Assembly (NCBI RefSeq): GCF_963676685.1
Contig: NC_092348.1
Span: 24,651,386-24,715,385 of the forward strand
Length of the DNA: 64,000 nt
Source: Mytilus edulis
Lineage: Eukaryota; Mollusca; Bivalvia; Mytilida; Mytilidae
Direction of reading: 5' to 3'
Positions within the stretch are counted from its first letter, which is position 1; every line of letters begins with the position of its first letter. The notes beneath the pieces were generated by a model. The model was not told the origin of the DNA. It ran no database searches and saw only the letters and a list, made by a program, of their open reading frames with translations. Positions 42,743-54,711 of this stretch are shown in pieces. A program made the position numbers and the translations under genes.

Positions 42743-45700
42743 ATGTCAGCTATGTGCATTGAAAATGTTTTGCTCAAAAGGTGTCTATTCCGTAGTTTAT
42801 GTACATTTGGTAGGAAGGCTTCAAGACTAGTAAACAGAGAAGATAACAGAAAGAGCATTTCTAAACGTAAACAAATATACTTTATGTGTGTAACATCCAG
42901 TTAACAGCAAACACGTGGTTAAAAATATATTCACATGTTACATAAAAAGTCATTGTATTTAATTTTACACATTGTCAATTATAAACAATGCAAATTAATT
43001 TAAAGGTAAAACTATATGATCTTATATTTATCCTTTGTTGAATCTATAGATAGATATATGATTTACTTCTCTGTTGAAATACATGTGACAGAAACATATA
43101 AGGCACAAAATTAGTCATAATATAATTTCCACTGGAATAAATATTACACTTGCAGTTTTGTTTACTGGTAGCTGGGAATAGTATATCTGTCATATATCTG
43201 TATATATTTAAGTTCCCCTATTTTATAAGGATACACAATACATTATTTGAAATATATGAGTTTTTGCAAAGACTTGGTTAATTATATTACTTTATCCTGC
43301 AATTGGGTGTCCTACTATACAGATACAGCCCTACAGATATCGCTATGCTGTATCTGTATACTATACAGATATCGCTTAAAAGCTCCGCCCACTGCCGGAC
43401 TGAGTATTGTTTGAACCTGTGTGACCTCAGAATGTGTATTCCAGTTGCATTCGAATGACGATGACAATTGTCGATTTCAAAACTTGAATGTGTATGATTG
43501 TGTCAAAATCAACCATGTCAATTTCAGCATGCATGTTTATAGTGAAAGTCTGAAGCGAAGGTCAACTCGTACACTTCTGTTTCAAATTTGACAATGTTTT
43601 GTTATTTGTTTTTACTGTTGAAATTAGTTGTTATGTAAAAATAGATAATTATTCACCTTGAGCGATGTATTATTGTTGACTATTCGAGATTCTTTTTTTG
43701 CGAACCCGTCTTCAGCGAAATGTGTTATTTTGATATTACTACGCGGGCCTCAAGGGATTACAAATCGAAAATAAATGCTAAATAAGTTAGTTTTTGTGTC
43801 TTTCAAAACACAAACAATATACAAAATTAATTGCAGGATAAAGACAATAACTGTTTAGTGTCTTTAAATATCAGCTGTATTTGTACTCGGCTCGAAACAG
43901 GTGTAGTAGCTCGCTAAAAGCTCGCATACACCTTGTTTCCTAGCCTCGTACAAATACAGCTGATATTTAAAGACACTAAACAGTTATTGTCTATACATGT
44001 GTACTGTAAGCAGCACAATCATCCACATAATTGCCGTCTACACAATGTACAATATATACATGCATTCCTTGAATATTTCAAATTTTTCTTTACTCAGAGG
44101 CAGATTTAGGGGAGACAGGGGTCCGGGCCCCCCCCTTTTCTGTGAAAAATTTGGTTGAGTATATAGGGAATCACTGAAGCTTTACCAAAGTGGGCCCCCA
44201 CTTAAGAAAATTTCTTGATCCGCCACTGTTATACCACTTAGTATACATAGTATATGTCCCTAACAGAATAAATGGTAATGAATCTATAATACTAAAATGA
44301 CGAGGTCCAATTTGTCAGCCGTCATCAGGTAAAAACGGCAAATCAAAGAATTAATTCAACTTTATATATAGCTTTAATATATAGGACATTGGTGTTGATT
44401 AAAAATTACACCACTCCAGACCCTTTTGCAGTCCACATAATTAATATTGCCAATAATTAACAAGTTCCGGTTCGAATCTGATACCGATACCAATAGTATA
44501 TTCACCTGTTACAAAAATGTACCTATTACCTTATCTGTACCTTCCGCATCTACATGTAACAGGCGCACTACCATACGGTGTATTTAGTGTTTTGCTATAT
44601 ACACGGGTCATAACCACAGGGTTGACACTACTAAATTCAACCATTGTCACATTGTTCCCTATTGTAGTATTTTAATCAGTATGACTTTCTAAGATGACAA
44701 TACGAATACTAAAAATTTGGACTTAAATTAAGGCGTATAGGTACAGTTTTCAATTTGTTAGCCGGCATGACGTAAAACAGTGAATCAAAGATCAAATAAC
44801 TACTATAGGACAATGCTGTTGATTAAAAAATACTCCATTCCAGGCACTTTTGTTTTCCCAAATAGTTAATATTACCAATAATTGATAAGTTCAAGGTCGA
44901 CGGGTTCAAACAGAAAGCTTTTTAAAGCAGAGAAAACTTACAGTGCATCTTATAATAGGCATGACTTTATCAGATAATACGCATAGTTCTATACTTTAAT
45001 TCAGTCACGGACCCACGATATCACGGGTGTGTTCTAGTATTTGTTTAAAAAGGAACAGACATTTGTAATGTCATTATTTGCCAAGATTTTTCCAGAGGAC
45101 AAAACAACCTCTAAGAATCAATAAAAGGAGAAATATAGCCTAACAAAATAAGATATGACTCTTTAATGATCCTTAATATCAATTAACCCTTAATTACTAC
45201 AGTCCTCAAAAAAATTTACTCATAAAGACTGAAAACATCCATTGATCATTGTTGATAGTTATAAGACATCATTATGTTTAAATGCAATTTAATTTTATCA
45301 TGTTTATTGTCATTGAACTTTTGTTGTGTATGTGGCAATACAAGTTTAAACAAACAATAAACATCAAAATAAAAAGCGAAACAGTTTACAAAAAATACAC
45401 AATAAACTATGATGATGATGGAAGTTTTTAACGACCTTGACTGGCTATACAGTTCTTACATAGTTAATCATGTCTTGCACTTTTTGGGCATAGATGAATA
45501 AATAAAAAAAAAACTTAAAATCATAAGTGTAATTGTATCTAATTTTCAAGACATTCAACACATATGTCTATCATGTCGTTACTTTTCATGCTATATATAT
45601 ATTCATTTAAAGTAAAGTTTCATTTGTGTGGTTTTTTTTACAAAATACTGCCTATACATACTATATTCAGGGCCTTTCACATTTATGTGCTGCAGCAGTA

Positions 45701-48700
45701 AATTTCTTTGTTAATATATTGAGATTAAATGTTGAACTCAAATTAAAAACTGTTTGCAAACCAGAAAAATGTTTAAGGCAGGTTTTGATATCTTGAAAAC
45801 TTTTTAAGGATTTCATTTGTCTGATGTTAGTATTTAGTATTTATTTTGTTTATTTTTGTCATTTATGAATAACAACATTATCACACTTTATGTTCTAGGT
45901 ATTATGTCCGCGTTGCCAAAGAAAAATGGACACCATCAAAAGTTCACAGTAAGTTTAATGTAAAATATAGAGCAGATTGCATTATAATCTTTTATTACAT
46001 TGGTTTGAATGCTGTTCGTTCTCACAGAATTTAATTAATCTGGTATTTTCATTCTGACATTTGGTAAGAGCAGCTTTTATCAAGATGTTATAAAGATTTT
46101 TCCATTAAAAAATTGCTTCAATTTTTAGTGTAAGTAAATAATGTAATTGAAGAAAAAACTAATCAAAGATTTCAAATACAAAAAATATTCTACTTAAATA
46201 ATGACTTAACTACACATCAATTTACATATGAAAGTCGACCTACTGGTGGTTCATGGTTCAGTTTCTTATACTTTGTTTTTATTCATATGTAAAGTAAATG
46301 TAATATAAAGAATACATATTAAAAGACTGCAATACACATGTGACATGAATGATGAAACAAAACATTAACAAAATGATCAAACATGAGTTTCTATAATTTT
46401 GCAAATTCAGGCATGATATCCGCTGCATGTCAGACTACAATTTATAGGAATAAAAAAAAAAAGTCAATGTTTTCTTGATATATAAACACAACCTGTAAAT
46501 TGTCTAAATTGAAGTTACAGGTGGAGACAACTCTTTCAAATGATATCATGCATATTTTTATAGACAGCATATTAAAGCACTTGTGTTTAGCATTATACTT
46601 TTGTATTTTCACATATTTAACAGAATGCTATACAAATGTATTTTTATTGTGATATAATATTTATGAACTTTGATATTACAATATTTCTGTAATAAAAGAT
46701 TGCTATTTTTTTTACAGATATGTGTAGAAGGGAACATTGCCAGTGGTAAAACATCATTTTTAGAATACTTTAAAGACACACATGATGTTGAGGTAGGTCA
46801 AGAAATGTTTCTTAATCTATAAAATTAGGGTTTCATATAAATGCCTGTCAATTTTCTCTCACATCTATTATATGCTAAGTTGACCCAAGATTCTGAAAGT
46901 TGTTTTAAAGATTGTTATTCTATATAATTGAACAACAATAATATAGGGTACATAACATGAAGCATGGTGAATTTATCTTATTCTTCATGTAGGTTAAAAC
47001 AAACTTACATTTAAAATGATTTCAGAATACAAGTTCAACATCAAATCAATGTACAGATCTAATAATGCACATTTTATAACATTTTCTGTATTTTTCCATT
47101 TTTGAATAACAGAATAGATATCTTTGAAAGAAAATACCAATTTAAAAAAGAAAAATTGTGATATATTTGTAGGTGATAGAAGAACCTGTAAACAAATGGA
47201 GGAATGTTCAAGGAGGGAATATTTTAGTATGTATAATATTTTAGCATATTGAGCTACAATTTGTAGATTCTAGTAAAACAAAAATATGTTATGCTGATAT
47301 GAGTATATTTAGATTTATGAAACCTATCTGAAATGCTCTACTCTAGGTATATTTAAAAAAAAAAAAAGGAAGACCAGAAAGAATCAGCAAATATTCCATT
47401 TTTATTTTACCTTAAATCTACATTAAAATATAAACTCAATATAGATACCAAAATTAAATGCTTTGTACAAATGTACATCAGATCTGCCTTTGGTCTACAA
47501 AAGACACATCAGTGGCGTTCAAACAGAAAAAGTTAAAATCAGAGGCAGATTTAGGGGGTGGGGGGGTTGAGGGAAATATGTGGTTGATTATATAGGAAAT
47601 CACAGAAGCATAGCCTGGAATTGGCCCCATCATAGACAGTCAGCCCCTTTTTATGAAATTTTTTGGATCCACCACTAAAAATGGTCAAATATGGCAGAAA
47701 GTTGAAGAGCATTGAGTACCCAAAATTCTTAAAGGTTTTGTAAGATACAGCCAAATGTTTGATAGTTTATTATTATACATGTGTATTTTGAACAGGCCAA
47801 GATGTATGAAGATCCAACAAGATGGTCATTAACACTCCAGACATATGTACAGTTGACAATGTTACAGAATCATGTCAAATCACAGGTTAGTAACCTTTGA
47901 CCTTTTTATATTCTAGATACTTTAAATTTACAGTTAAAAAGAATGAAAATTAGAAAATACTCATGTTTTAAAAGGTTTTTTTACTTGTTTTGCTTTTATT
48001 TATATTTTCTTAGAAAGAAGATCAGTACTTTTCCAATTATGGAGAAAACATTAAAAAATGACTTAATGAATGCAAGACTTTAAAATTGAATCATTTTTTT
48101 TAAGGACTGCCAATAGTTATTTTCTCAGGAATTGACAATAAAATTGAGAATGGAAATGGGGAATGTGCCAAAGAGACAACAACCCGACCATAAAGCAGAC
48201 AACAGCAGAAGGTCACCAAATGCTACTTTCAAATTTGATCAATGAAATAAAAAAAAAAAAAAGGTTAAAGCTGATGTGTGGTGCTTGATTAAAAAACACT
48301 CTCAATGAAATTAACAAATCCCAAATACCATTTTGGTTATTGCCCTTTAAGTTCTTTGTCCACAAATACATACACATGTGTATGTTCCTTTCCAGAGTAT
48401 AGAACCTTTGTCTTTTGTTAGATGATCCAGGCTGTCAATGGTTTTTGAACACCTTAATGTTACAGATGATCGTTTGAATGTAAAATATATTCATTAGTTT
48501 TTAGAAACATAGATAAAAACTGTAGCATTATTGAGAAATGCAACAAATAATCCTATTGTGATTATAATTTTTTTTTTTTTTTGTAGGAAAAAACAATTAA
48601 ATTGATGGAAAGGTCAATATATAGTGCAAAGTATTGTTTTGTCGAGAACTTGCATAACAGGTAACAGATTGTCTAAGGAAATGAAAAAGTTTTAAGCAAC

Positions 48701-51700
48701 TGTATAATTATAAGAATATTAAGGCTATATAATGCAAAAGAAGACACAAGTTTATCAATCTTCTATTACCAAATTCTTGCATATTCTTTCACACAATATG
48801 CAAAATAACCATAACAAAATTTGTGTCTCAATAGACCACTTTCGAGTTCATCCGTCACCGGAAAAAACTCGACAATTATGCGCGCCTTTATGACGTCATT
48901 TACCAGATAGAGGGGGTCGCCTGTATCCCTGCACTATTAACGTTCATCAAGCGTCTTAGTGATCGTCATTGTGCAGGATAAACTAGAAATAATGGTTGTA
49001 CTTAATGACAATTCCCTAATGACAGCCGTGCTGATTGTCAATTTTGCGAATTCAATTTGCCCAATAATTTGTACAATATAGAATTATAGTTTTCCAACCA
49101 CTCGCTCAACATTAGAATGGAAGCGACGACGCCCCTAAACGCACAAATGACGTTTATTAAAACCAGAGTTTTTGATGGAAATGCATCGAACTCGAAAGTT
49201 GTCTATTTTCAGAAATTGGGAATCAGAACTTTCTGAAATTTGGTATCAAACATCATATGAGCATAGTTTACTATGTGGTACATTTTATATTTTTTTTCTT
49301 TAATGAATTCTAACACATATTTTTACACATAAACACTATTTTTGAAACTACATGTATTGGCACCTAAACATATGGTATCAGTCTTCATGTGATGATGGAT
49401 CATCAATTACATTGCTGATCAATTTCCTGTCAATAAAATATATATATAACAGGGTATCATTAATGACCAAGACTTAAAGAGCTTACAGTTAAATATGTGT
49501 GTTTCAATTATAAATTTTATTATTTCTTCAACTATCATTTATAAACTTTTCCACAGTTCTAGAAAACATGGAAAAGATATGAACTTTAGTTAACTCATTC
49601 ATTGATGATTAAATTACATTTACTACTCGGGTTACATATTTTGTATGCTCTATTTTTTAGCGGTAAAATGCCTGATTTAGAGTTTGCAGTTTTAAGTGAA
49701 TGGTTTGATTGGATTTTAGATTTTCACAAGTGTCCATTAGATCTGATTGTATACCTACAGACAACTCCAGAAATAGTTTATGACAGAATTAAGAAACGAC
49801 AAAGAAAAGAAGAACAAACAATCCCAATAGTGAGTGATTAGTTACAGATTTGACTCCAAGAAAGTTACACACTTCGCACTAAGAAAATAACACATGTGAC
49901 ACTAAGAAAGTTACACACATTAATTAAGTTACATACGTGACACAAAGATATGGTAGTTTTACATAGTTAACCATTATAGATCTTATGTTTACTTTTGATC
50001 TTTTTATAACTTCAAGAAATAATTAGACATCCATTTTGGTCTTTCTTGGTAAATAATATTACTGCATGAAATATCATATATTTATTACTAACACTAAATT
50101 CTTCATATAATAAAAAAAAATTACATATATATATGGCAAATGCAACAAAGAAAACATCTAATATCAGAGGTTCCTTCAATTTGACAGGCTTTTAAACATG
50201 AAGTGGCATTAAACAAATGTTTAGAATCATAAGCCCTCTTTTTATCTTGCTCTGACAGTGAACTAACAAAGTTATATAATTTAATTTTGGATGTAACACG
50301 TCTTCTGTCAGATGCTGACGTTTTTTGTTATGAGCCCATAGACATAATTTAGTCATGTGACCGTGACGTCATCAACGTTTTTTCATGGTTTTCTACGGTT
50401 TAAAATGGAATTTAGAATTAAATTATAAGAAATGACTGTAATATTTTTTCTGTCTATTCGAAATAACAAAAAATGTGGTGCACACTGTTAAATAACCCGC
50501 TACGCGCGTTATTCAGTGTGCACCAAATTTTTTATGTTATTTCTTCATAGACAGAAAAAATATTACAGTCATTCCTTATTTAAAGTGAATAAAAGAACAG
50601 ACAACAAAAACCAGTACAGGATGAGTACTTTGCTTGAAAATAACCATATGATAAACAACAACCAAAGTACAAACCAAACAACAACAAACAACAACCAAAG
50701 TACAAACCAAACAACAACAAACAACAACCAAAGTACAAACCAAACAACAAACTCTTTTTAAATGTCAAAGAATGTTTACAATTGCTGAAAACCATCAACA
50801 AAACCCTTTGCATGCTGGTAAAAAAAATATATGCCTATGATCAATTAATTACCATTAAAAATAGATCATTATATGAATTTGTTTATTATTTTTTTATAGG
50901 AATACTTACAAACGTTACATAATCTACATGAAGATTGGTTAATACATCAGAGAAAATTTCCAGTTCCGTGTAAAGTACTAGTATGTATCACTTTTATTAT
51001 ATTATATATAGCCTATATATTGAATTAAAGTTATTGACCACTTATTGATATACACCACACATCTATAGGTTTTTACCCCTCCATTAGTCATCTTGGTTTC
51101 GGAATACTTAGATCAGATTGCCACCTTACTTTGATATATAGCTGCAGTTCTGAGAGGAAGTTTTCCTAGAAACACAGAGCTTTCTTAGTAACAGACTGGT
51201 AGAAAGTGGAATCTAACCCTTCAATATATTTGTCAACGTCAAATGAAAATTATCGTTTCAAATGAATGCATTTGAATCATTGTTTTGGATGGACAAACCT
51301 GATTTCAAAACAAAATTTACCAGAAAGTCAGGTGAAAAGTATACTGTCTAATAACATTAACATTACCAATTTTCCTGCACCAGATGCGCATTTTCGACAA
51401 TACATGTCTCTTCAGTGATGCTCATGGCCAAAATATTTGAAATCCAAAGCTTATATAAAAGATGAAGAGCTATAATCCTAAAGGTCCATAAAGTATAGCC
51501 AAATCTGTGAAAGGAATTAGAGCTTTGCATGAGGGAGATAAATTCCTTTATTTAAAATAATTTCTTACATTTTGTAACAGCAAATTTTAATAACACAAAC
51601 AAATCCGTATTACATGCCTAGATATTTTGTTTACCTGTCTGATTTTTTTATGGACAATTTTTTTTTTTATAAAATTATTGAATTGTTAGGATTAGAGACA

Positions 51701-51881
51701 TTTACAGTACCTCAGAATGTATGATATTGAAGCAGTGTTTTACTACATGGGCTGATTAAGAACATGACAAAACTCATTTATTTATTATTTGTTTCAGACA
51801 TTAGATGCTAATTATGAATTGGACTACATGCACAAAGTATTTGAAGAAAATAGAAAGAAAATTATGTGTGACAGTGGATGA
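42743..51881 (+). CDS. TK2: Mitochondrial thymidine kinase 2-like deoxynucleoside kinase, nine exons, complete
   Basis: Coding exons: 42743-42866, 45899-45948, 46718-46792, 47173-47226, 47796-47885, 48587-48660, 49661-49829, 50900-50980, 51798-51881. All junctions are GT/AG, all phases agree, total 801 bp, 266 residues, TGA stop (human TK2 is about the same length). The enzyme phosphorylates pyrimidine deoxynucleosides for mitochondrial DNA synthesis. Visible motifs: P-loop GNIASGKT (63-70), EEPVNKW (86-92), the ERS motif in [10 protein letters not shown] (about 139-141), VLSEWFDWI, and the arginine-rich lid KKRQRKEE (about 200-207). Exon 1 encodes a basic, acid-poor leader ([20 protein letters not shown]) suited to mitochondrial import. 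A second in-frame ATG (MSALPKK) at 45904 could give a leaderless form. Exon 1 was placed because its phase, leader character and donor (C|GTAAAC) fit. Confidence 0.93.
43842..43992. repeat. Fold-back element, arms of about 60 bp
   Basis: AGACAATAACTGTTTAGTGT CTTTAAATATCAGCTG pairs with CAGCTGATATTTAAAGACAC TAAACAGTTATTGTCT. The arms continue through ATTTGTAC and the loop holds CTCGGCTCG / GCTCGCTAAAAGCTCGC. In TK2 intron 1. It shares TATCAGCTG with the cluster at 38-40 kb. Confidence 0.8.
44095..44228. mobile_element. hAT-type MITE, CAGAGGCAGATTTAGG subfamily
   Basis: Starts CAGAGGCAGATTTAGGGG and ends TTGATCCGCCACTG. It contains TTGAGTATATAGGGAATCAC and GAAGC, also in the copy at 47539. In TK2 intron 1. 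Confidence 0.65.
44280..45040. repeat. Two diverged copies of a roughly 410-bp repeat
   Basis: TCTATAATACTAAAATGACG, CAATTTGTCAGCCGTCAT, AATATATAGGACATTGGTGT TGATTAAAAATTACACCACT and TAATATTGCCAATAATTAAC (44285-44465) recur in order at 44700-44890. The second copy continues to CAGTCACGGACCCACGATAT CACGGGTGTGTTCTAG. In TK2 intron 1. The rest of that intron (45040-45890) has nothing recognised. Confidence 0.65.
47478..47720 (-). repeat. Decayed hammerhead-family repeat split by a MITE
   Basis: TCTACAAAAGACACATCAGT GGCG at 47495-47515 is a diverged reverse complement of the hammerhead core region at 63439-63482, and GAAAGTTGAAGAGCATTGAG at 47697-47716 matches its upstream part. The MITE at 47539-47676 lies in between. 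The core is degenerate and not expected to cleave. In TK2 intron 4. Confidence 0.55.
47539..47676. mobile_element. hAT-type MITE, CAGAGGCAGATTTAGG subfamily
   Basis: Starts CAGAGGCAGATTTAGGGGG and ends TGGATCCACCACT. Shares GGTTGATTATATAGGAAATC AC with the copy at 44095. In TK2 intron 4. Confidence 0.65.
48141..48225 (-). repeat. SINE tail fragment, reverse
   Basis: TTGAGAATGGAAATGGGGAA TGTGCCAAAGAGACAACAAC CCGACC … GCAGAAGGTCACC is the reverse complement of the last 90 bp of the SINE at 58054-58300. In TK2 intron 5. Confidence 0.75.
48830..49207. mobile_element. Inverted-repeat element, 378 bp (AATAGACNACTTTCGAGTTC ends)
   Basis: Left AATAGACCACTTTCGAGTTC and right GAACTCGAAAGTTGTCTATT are inverted repeats with one mismatch. 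The interior is less AT-rich and CpG-containing (CGCGCCTTTATGACGTCATT, GCGACGACGCCCC) than surrounding DNA. No target duplication is evident. In TK2 intron 6. Confidence 0.65.
50421..50580. repeat. Fold-back element, arms of about 60 bp
   Basis: AATGACTGTAATATTTTTTC TGTCTA pairs with TAGACAGAAAAAATATTACA GTCATT, and GTGGTGCACACTG pairs with CAGTGTGCACCA. The loop is CG-rich (ACCCGCTACGCGCGTTATT). In TK2 intron 7. Confidence 0.8.
50668..50757. repeat. 33-bp tandem repeat, about three units
   Basis: Unit AAACAACAACCAAAGTACAA ACCAAACAACAAC. The Asn/Gln/Thr-rich open frame it creates is in a TK2 intron and is not considered a gene. Confidence 0.85.
51368..51418 (-). ncRNA. Decayed hammerhead-ribozyme-like motif
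   Basis: On the minus strand GAGCATCA CTGAAGA GACA-loop-TGTC GAAA ... CATC TGGTGC. Stem I (GCAUCA with UGGUGC) is kept by compensating changes relative to the copy at 63439. An extra A after GAAA disturbs stem III, so activity is doubtful. In TK2 intron 8. Confidence 0.45.
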
Positions 51882-52502
51882 AGCAGAAACAAACAATGTT
51901 CTCACTACCAAATGATATAAATTTAGTGTAAAGAAAGACTTACAGCTTCAAGTTGGGATACATCATGATTGGGATATGACATTGTGAGGTTGTGTTTCTT
52001 AGCAGCATAGAAGAAAATGCTAGTGATCCTGGTGATTCATACTTCTATTGCTATGGTGACAGATCTTGCAATGTATCTGATATATATTCGTTATTTAATG
52101 GGCTACTAGATGTTGTGCTTTTGGTGTATAATAATGGATTTTTAATGCAAATTAAATGTAATGGGAATGATAGATAAACTTCATAGAGGTTAGGTGAAAT
52201 ATTAATGCCACCACCATAGGTGAGGGATCATTTATAAGCTTTACCCTTGTCTGTCAGTATGTCTGACTGTATATCTGTAAATCAATAAATCCGTACATCT
52301 GTACGTCCCAGATCTGGTTTCTGTTCTTAAAATCTGAAAAGATATTGATTGGTGGTGTGCCCAATCTGGTGCAGTACAATTGAAACCATTATTGTTTCAA
52401 ATTGATTTATATTTCAAATTTCTCTTGAAATTAGTTGAAATAAATAATAAGCTCTAAAAGTAATGTCTTGCCATTTAAATATAAATGTGAGGTAATGTTA
52501 CT

Positions 52503-52960
52503 TTTTATGCCCCACCTACGATAGTAGAGGGGCATTGTTTTCTGGTCTGTGCCTCCGTTTGTCCATCGGTCCCTTCGTATGGTTGTCCAGCTTCAGGTTA
52601 AAGTTTTTGATCAAGGTAGTTTCGATGAAGTTGTAATCCAATCAACTTGAAACATCTTACACATTTTCCTTATGATATGATCCTTCTAATTTCAAAGCCA
52701 AATTAGACTTTTGAACCAAATTTCATGGTCAACTGAACTTAGAAAATGGTAGTGTGAATTTCAGGTTAAAGTTTTTGGTCAAGGTAGTTTTTGATGAAGT
52801 GGAAGTCCAATAAACTTGAAACTTAGTACACATGTTCCCTATGATATGATCGTTATAATTTTAAATCCAAATAAGATTTTTACCCCCATTTTACGGTTCA
52901 TTGAACATGGGAAATGGTACTGCAAGTGGGACACCCATGTACTGTGGACACATTCTTGTT
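52503..52960 (-). repeat. Dispersed 'CCCCTCTACTATCGTAGG' family repeat, reverse, two internal units
   Basis: Starts TTATGCCCCACCTACGATAG TAGAGGGGCATTG and ends GTGGACACATTCTTGTT. Two units of the GTTAAAGTTTTTGATCAAGG TAGTTT… block are present. It lies downstream of the TK2 coding region. Confidence 0.8.
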
Positions 52961-53755
52961 TGTTTCTTTTTTTATTCAGGTTGAGTTAATTTGTTGGCAG
53001 ATGAATTTGAAACTTTGACATATGTAGGGGCAATCTTATTACATTTTTTGTACATGAATCTGAGGGAAAGGAGATAAATTTCATCTATTAACTTATTTAT
53101 TATTTTATAGTCACTTTAAAATAGGGTTAAAAGACAACTTTAAATATTTTATTTTTTTTCATAAATTATCTCCCAGCTTATATCAAAACATCAGAAACTA
53201 GACAAAACTAGAAACTTGAAGAAAAAAGATCAATATCAATTTTTGAGTAATAAATTTGATAAAAAATTAAGCTTGAAATATTCATTACTGCTTTCATATT
53301 TTTTCCACAATGCCTTCCTTTTGCCAGTGCTTTTATGCACAACAATTTTGGAAAAAATATAAGTTTTAAAAATTTGAAATACATTTTTCTAGAATATTTT
53401 TAAAACTCCTAAATGTTCAGTTGTAGTTCTAATTAATAATGGGATAGAAAGTAAGATTGCATGTTTTTTTAGTTTATCATTTCAACTCTACAATGTTTCT
53501 CAAAACTGTCAGAATCACACAAGAATATGTACAATTAGTCTGCACTTTAATATACACTACATTGAGTTTAAGTCTTGATTTCTTTACTATTTTGACTTAA
53601 CAAAAGTGTTCAAAATTTTCAATATTATACCTCATTTATTGTTTAGGAATTTTTTATTTGTTGAAAAGTATTTTTATTTAAATGTATGGAAATAAAAAAA
53701 TGGATAAGAAATATGAGTTGATAAATATAGATTCCTACATTGACATGATTGATAC

Positions 53756-53815
53756 CAGTGGATTATCAGATTTATCCAATCGAGATAGTTGAATTATTTC
53801 AATTTTAAAGTCTGA
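53756..53815. repeat. One-armed copy of the fold-back at 13953
   Basis: AGTGGATTATCAGATTTATC CAATCGAGATAGTT … TTCAATTTTAAAGTC matches the left arm of the 13953-14107 element. The right arm is absent. Confidence 0.6.
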
Positions 53816-54064
53816 CAAGTATGATAACAGTATAATGTGTCAGAGATATTGTCTCTGAGTGCTTGCTTGGTGTTTCCTTTACACTGTTGCAGCACAAAAA
53901 GGCTTATCTTTGAAGTGGAGTCTATGTTACATGCAAGAAACAATACTTCTGAAGGATTAGAAATTGATAACTCTACTTTGTAAATTCACTGTTGCATGGT
54001 AAACAAGTTTGTCTCTGTTCCTTTGTCTTCTATTTTAAGTTTATTTTCCTTTCAATTGAGAAAT

Positions 54065-54310
54065 ATAGATATAGGAAGATGTGGTGTGAGTGCCAATGAG
54101 ACAACTCTCCATACAAATAACAATTTAAAAAGTAAACCATTATAGGTTAAAGTACGGCCTTCAACACGGAGCCTTGGCTCACACCGAACAACAAGCTATA
54201 AAGGGCCCCAAAATTACTAGTGTAAAACCATTCAAACGGGAAAACCAACGGTCTAATCTATATAAACAAAACGAGAAACACGTATATATTACATAAACAA
54301 ACGACAACTA
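54065..54310 (+). repeat. 'GAGTGCCAATGAGACAACTC' family, longest copy
   Basis: ATAGATATAGGAAGATGTGG through CACGGAGCCTTGGCTCACAC CG, AGCTATAAAGGGCCCC and AAACCATTCAAACGGGAAAA CC. Fragments are at 13500 (reverse) and 22533. No protein. Confidence 0.75.
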
Positions 54311-54341
54311 CTGTACATCAGATTCCTGATATATATCTTTT

Positions 54342-54649
54342 TATATGCCCCACCTACGATACCACCTACGATAATAGAGGTGCATTTTGTTTTCTGGCCT
54401 GTGCATCCGTTCGTTCGTCTGTTCATTCGTCTGTCTGTCTGTCCCGCTTCAGATTAAAGTTTTTGGTTAAATCAGTTTTTAATGAACTTCAAATCCAATC
54501 AACTTGAAACTTAGTATACATGTTCCCTATGATATGATCTTTTTAATTTTAATGTCAAATTAGAATTTTTAACCCAATTACACAGTCCACTAAACATAGA
54601 AAATGATAGTGAGAGTAGGGCATCCGTGTACTTTGGACACATTCTTGTT
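54342..54649 (-). repeat. Dispersed 'CCCCTCTACTATCGTAGG' family repeat, reverse
   Basis: Starts TATGCCCCACCTACGATACC ACCTACGATAATAGAGG (with a small duplication of ACCTACGATA) and ends GTACTTTGGACACATTCTTG TT. It gives the uninterrupted sequence TATGATCTTTTTAATTTTA used to define the insertion at 17225. Confidence 0.8.
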
Positions 54650-54711
54650 ATTGCTGGAATATTGCATGAACAGTTATAATCTTCCTTTTGCTATGAAATG
54701 CTCTGCTACTG

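Noticed and set aside
50516-50761. Asn/Gln/Thr-rich protein
   Set aside because: It is the translation of a 33-bp tandem repeat in a TK2 intron.
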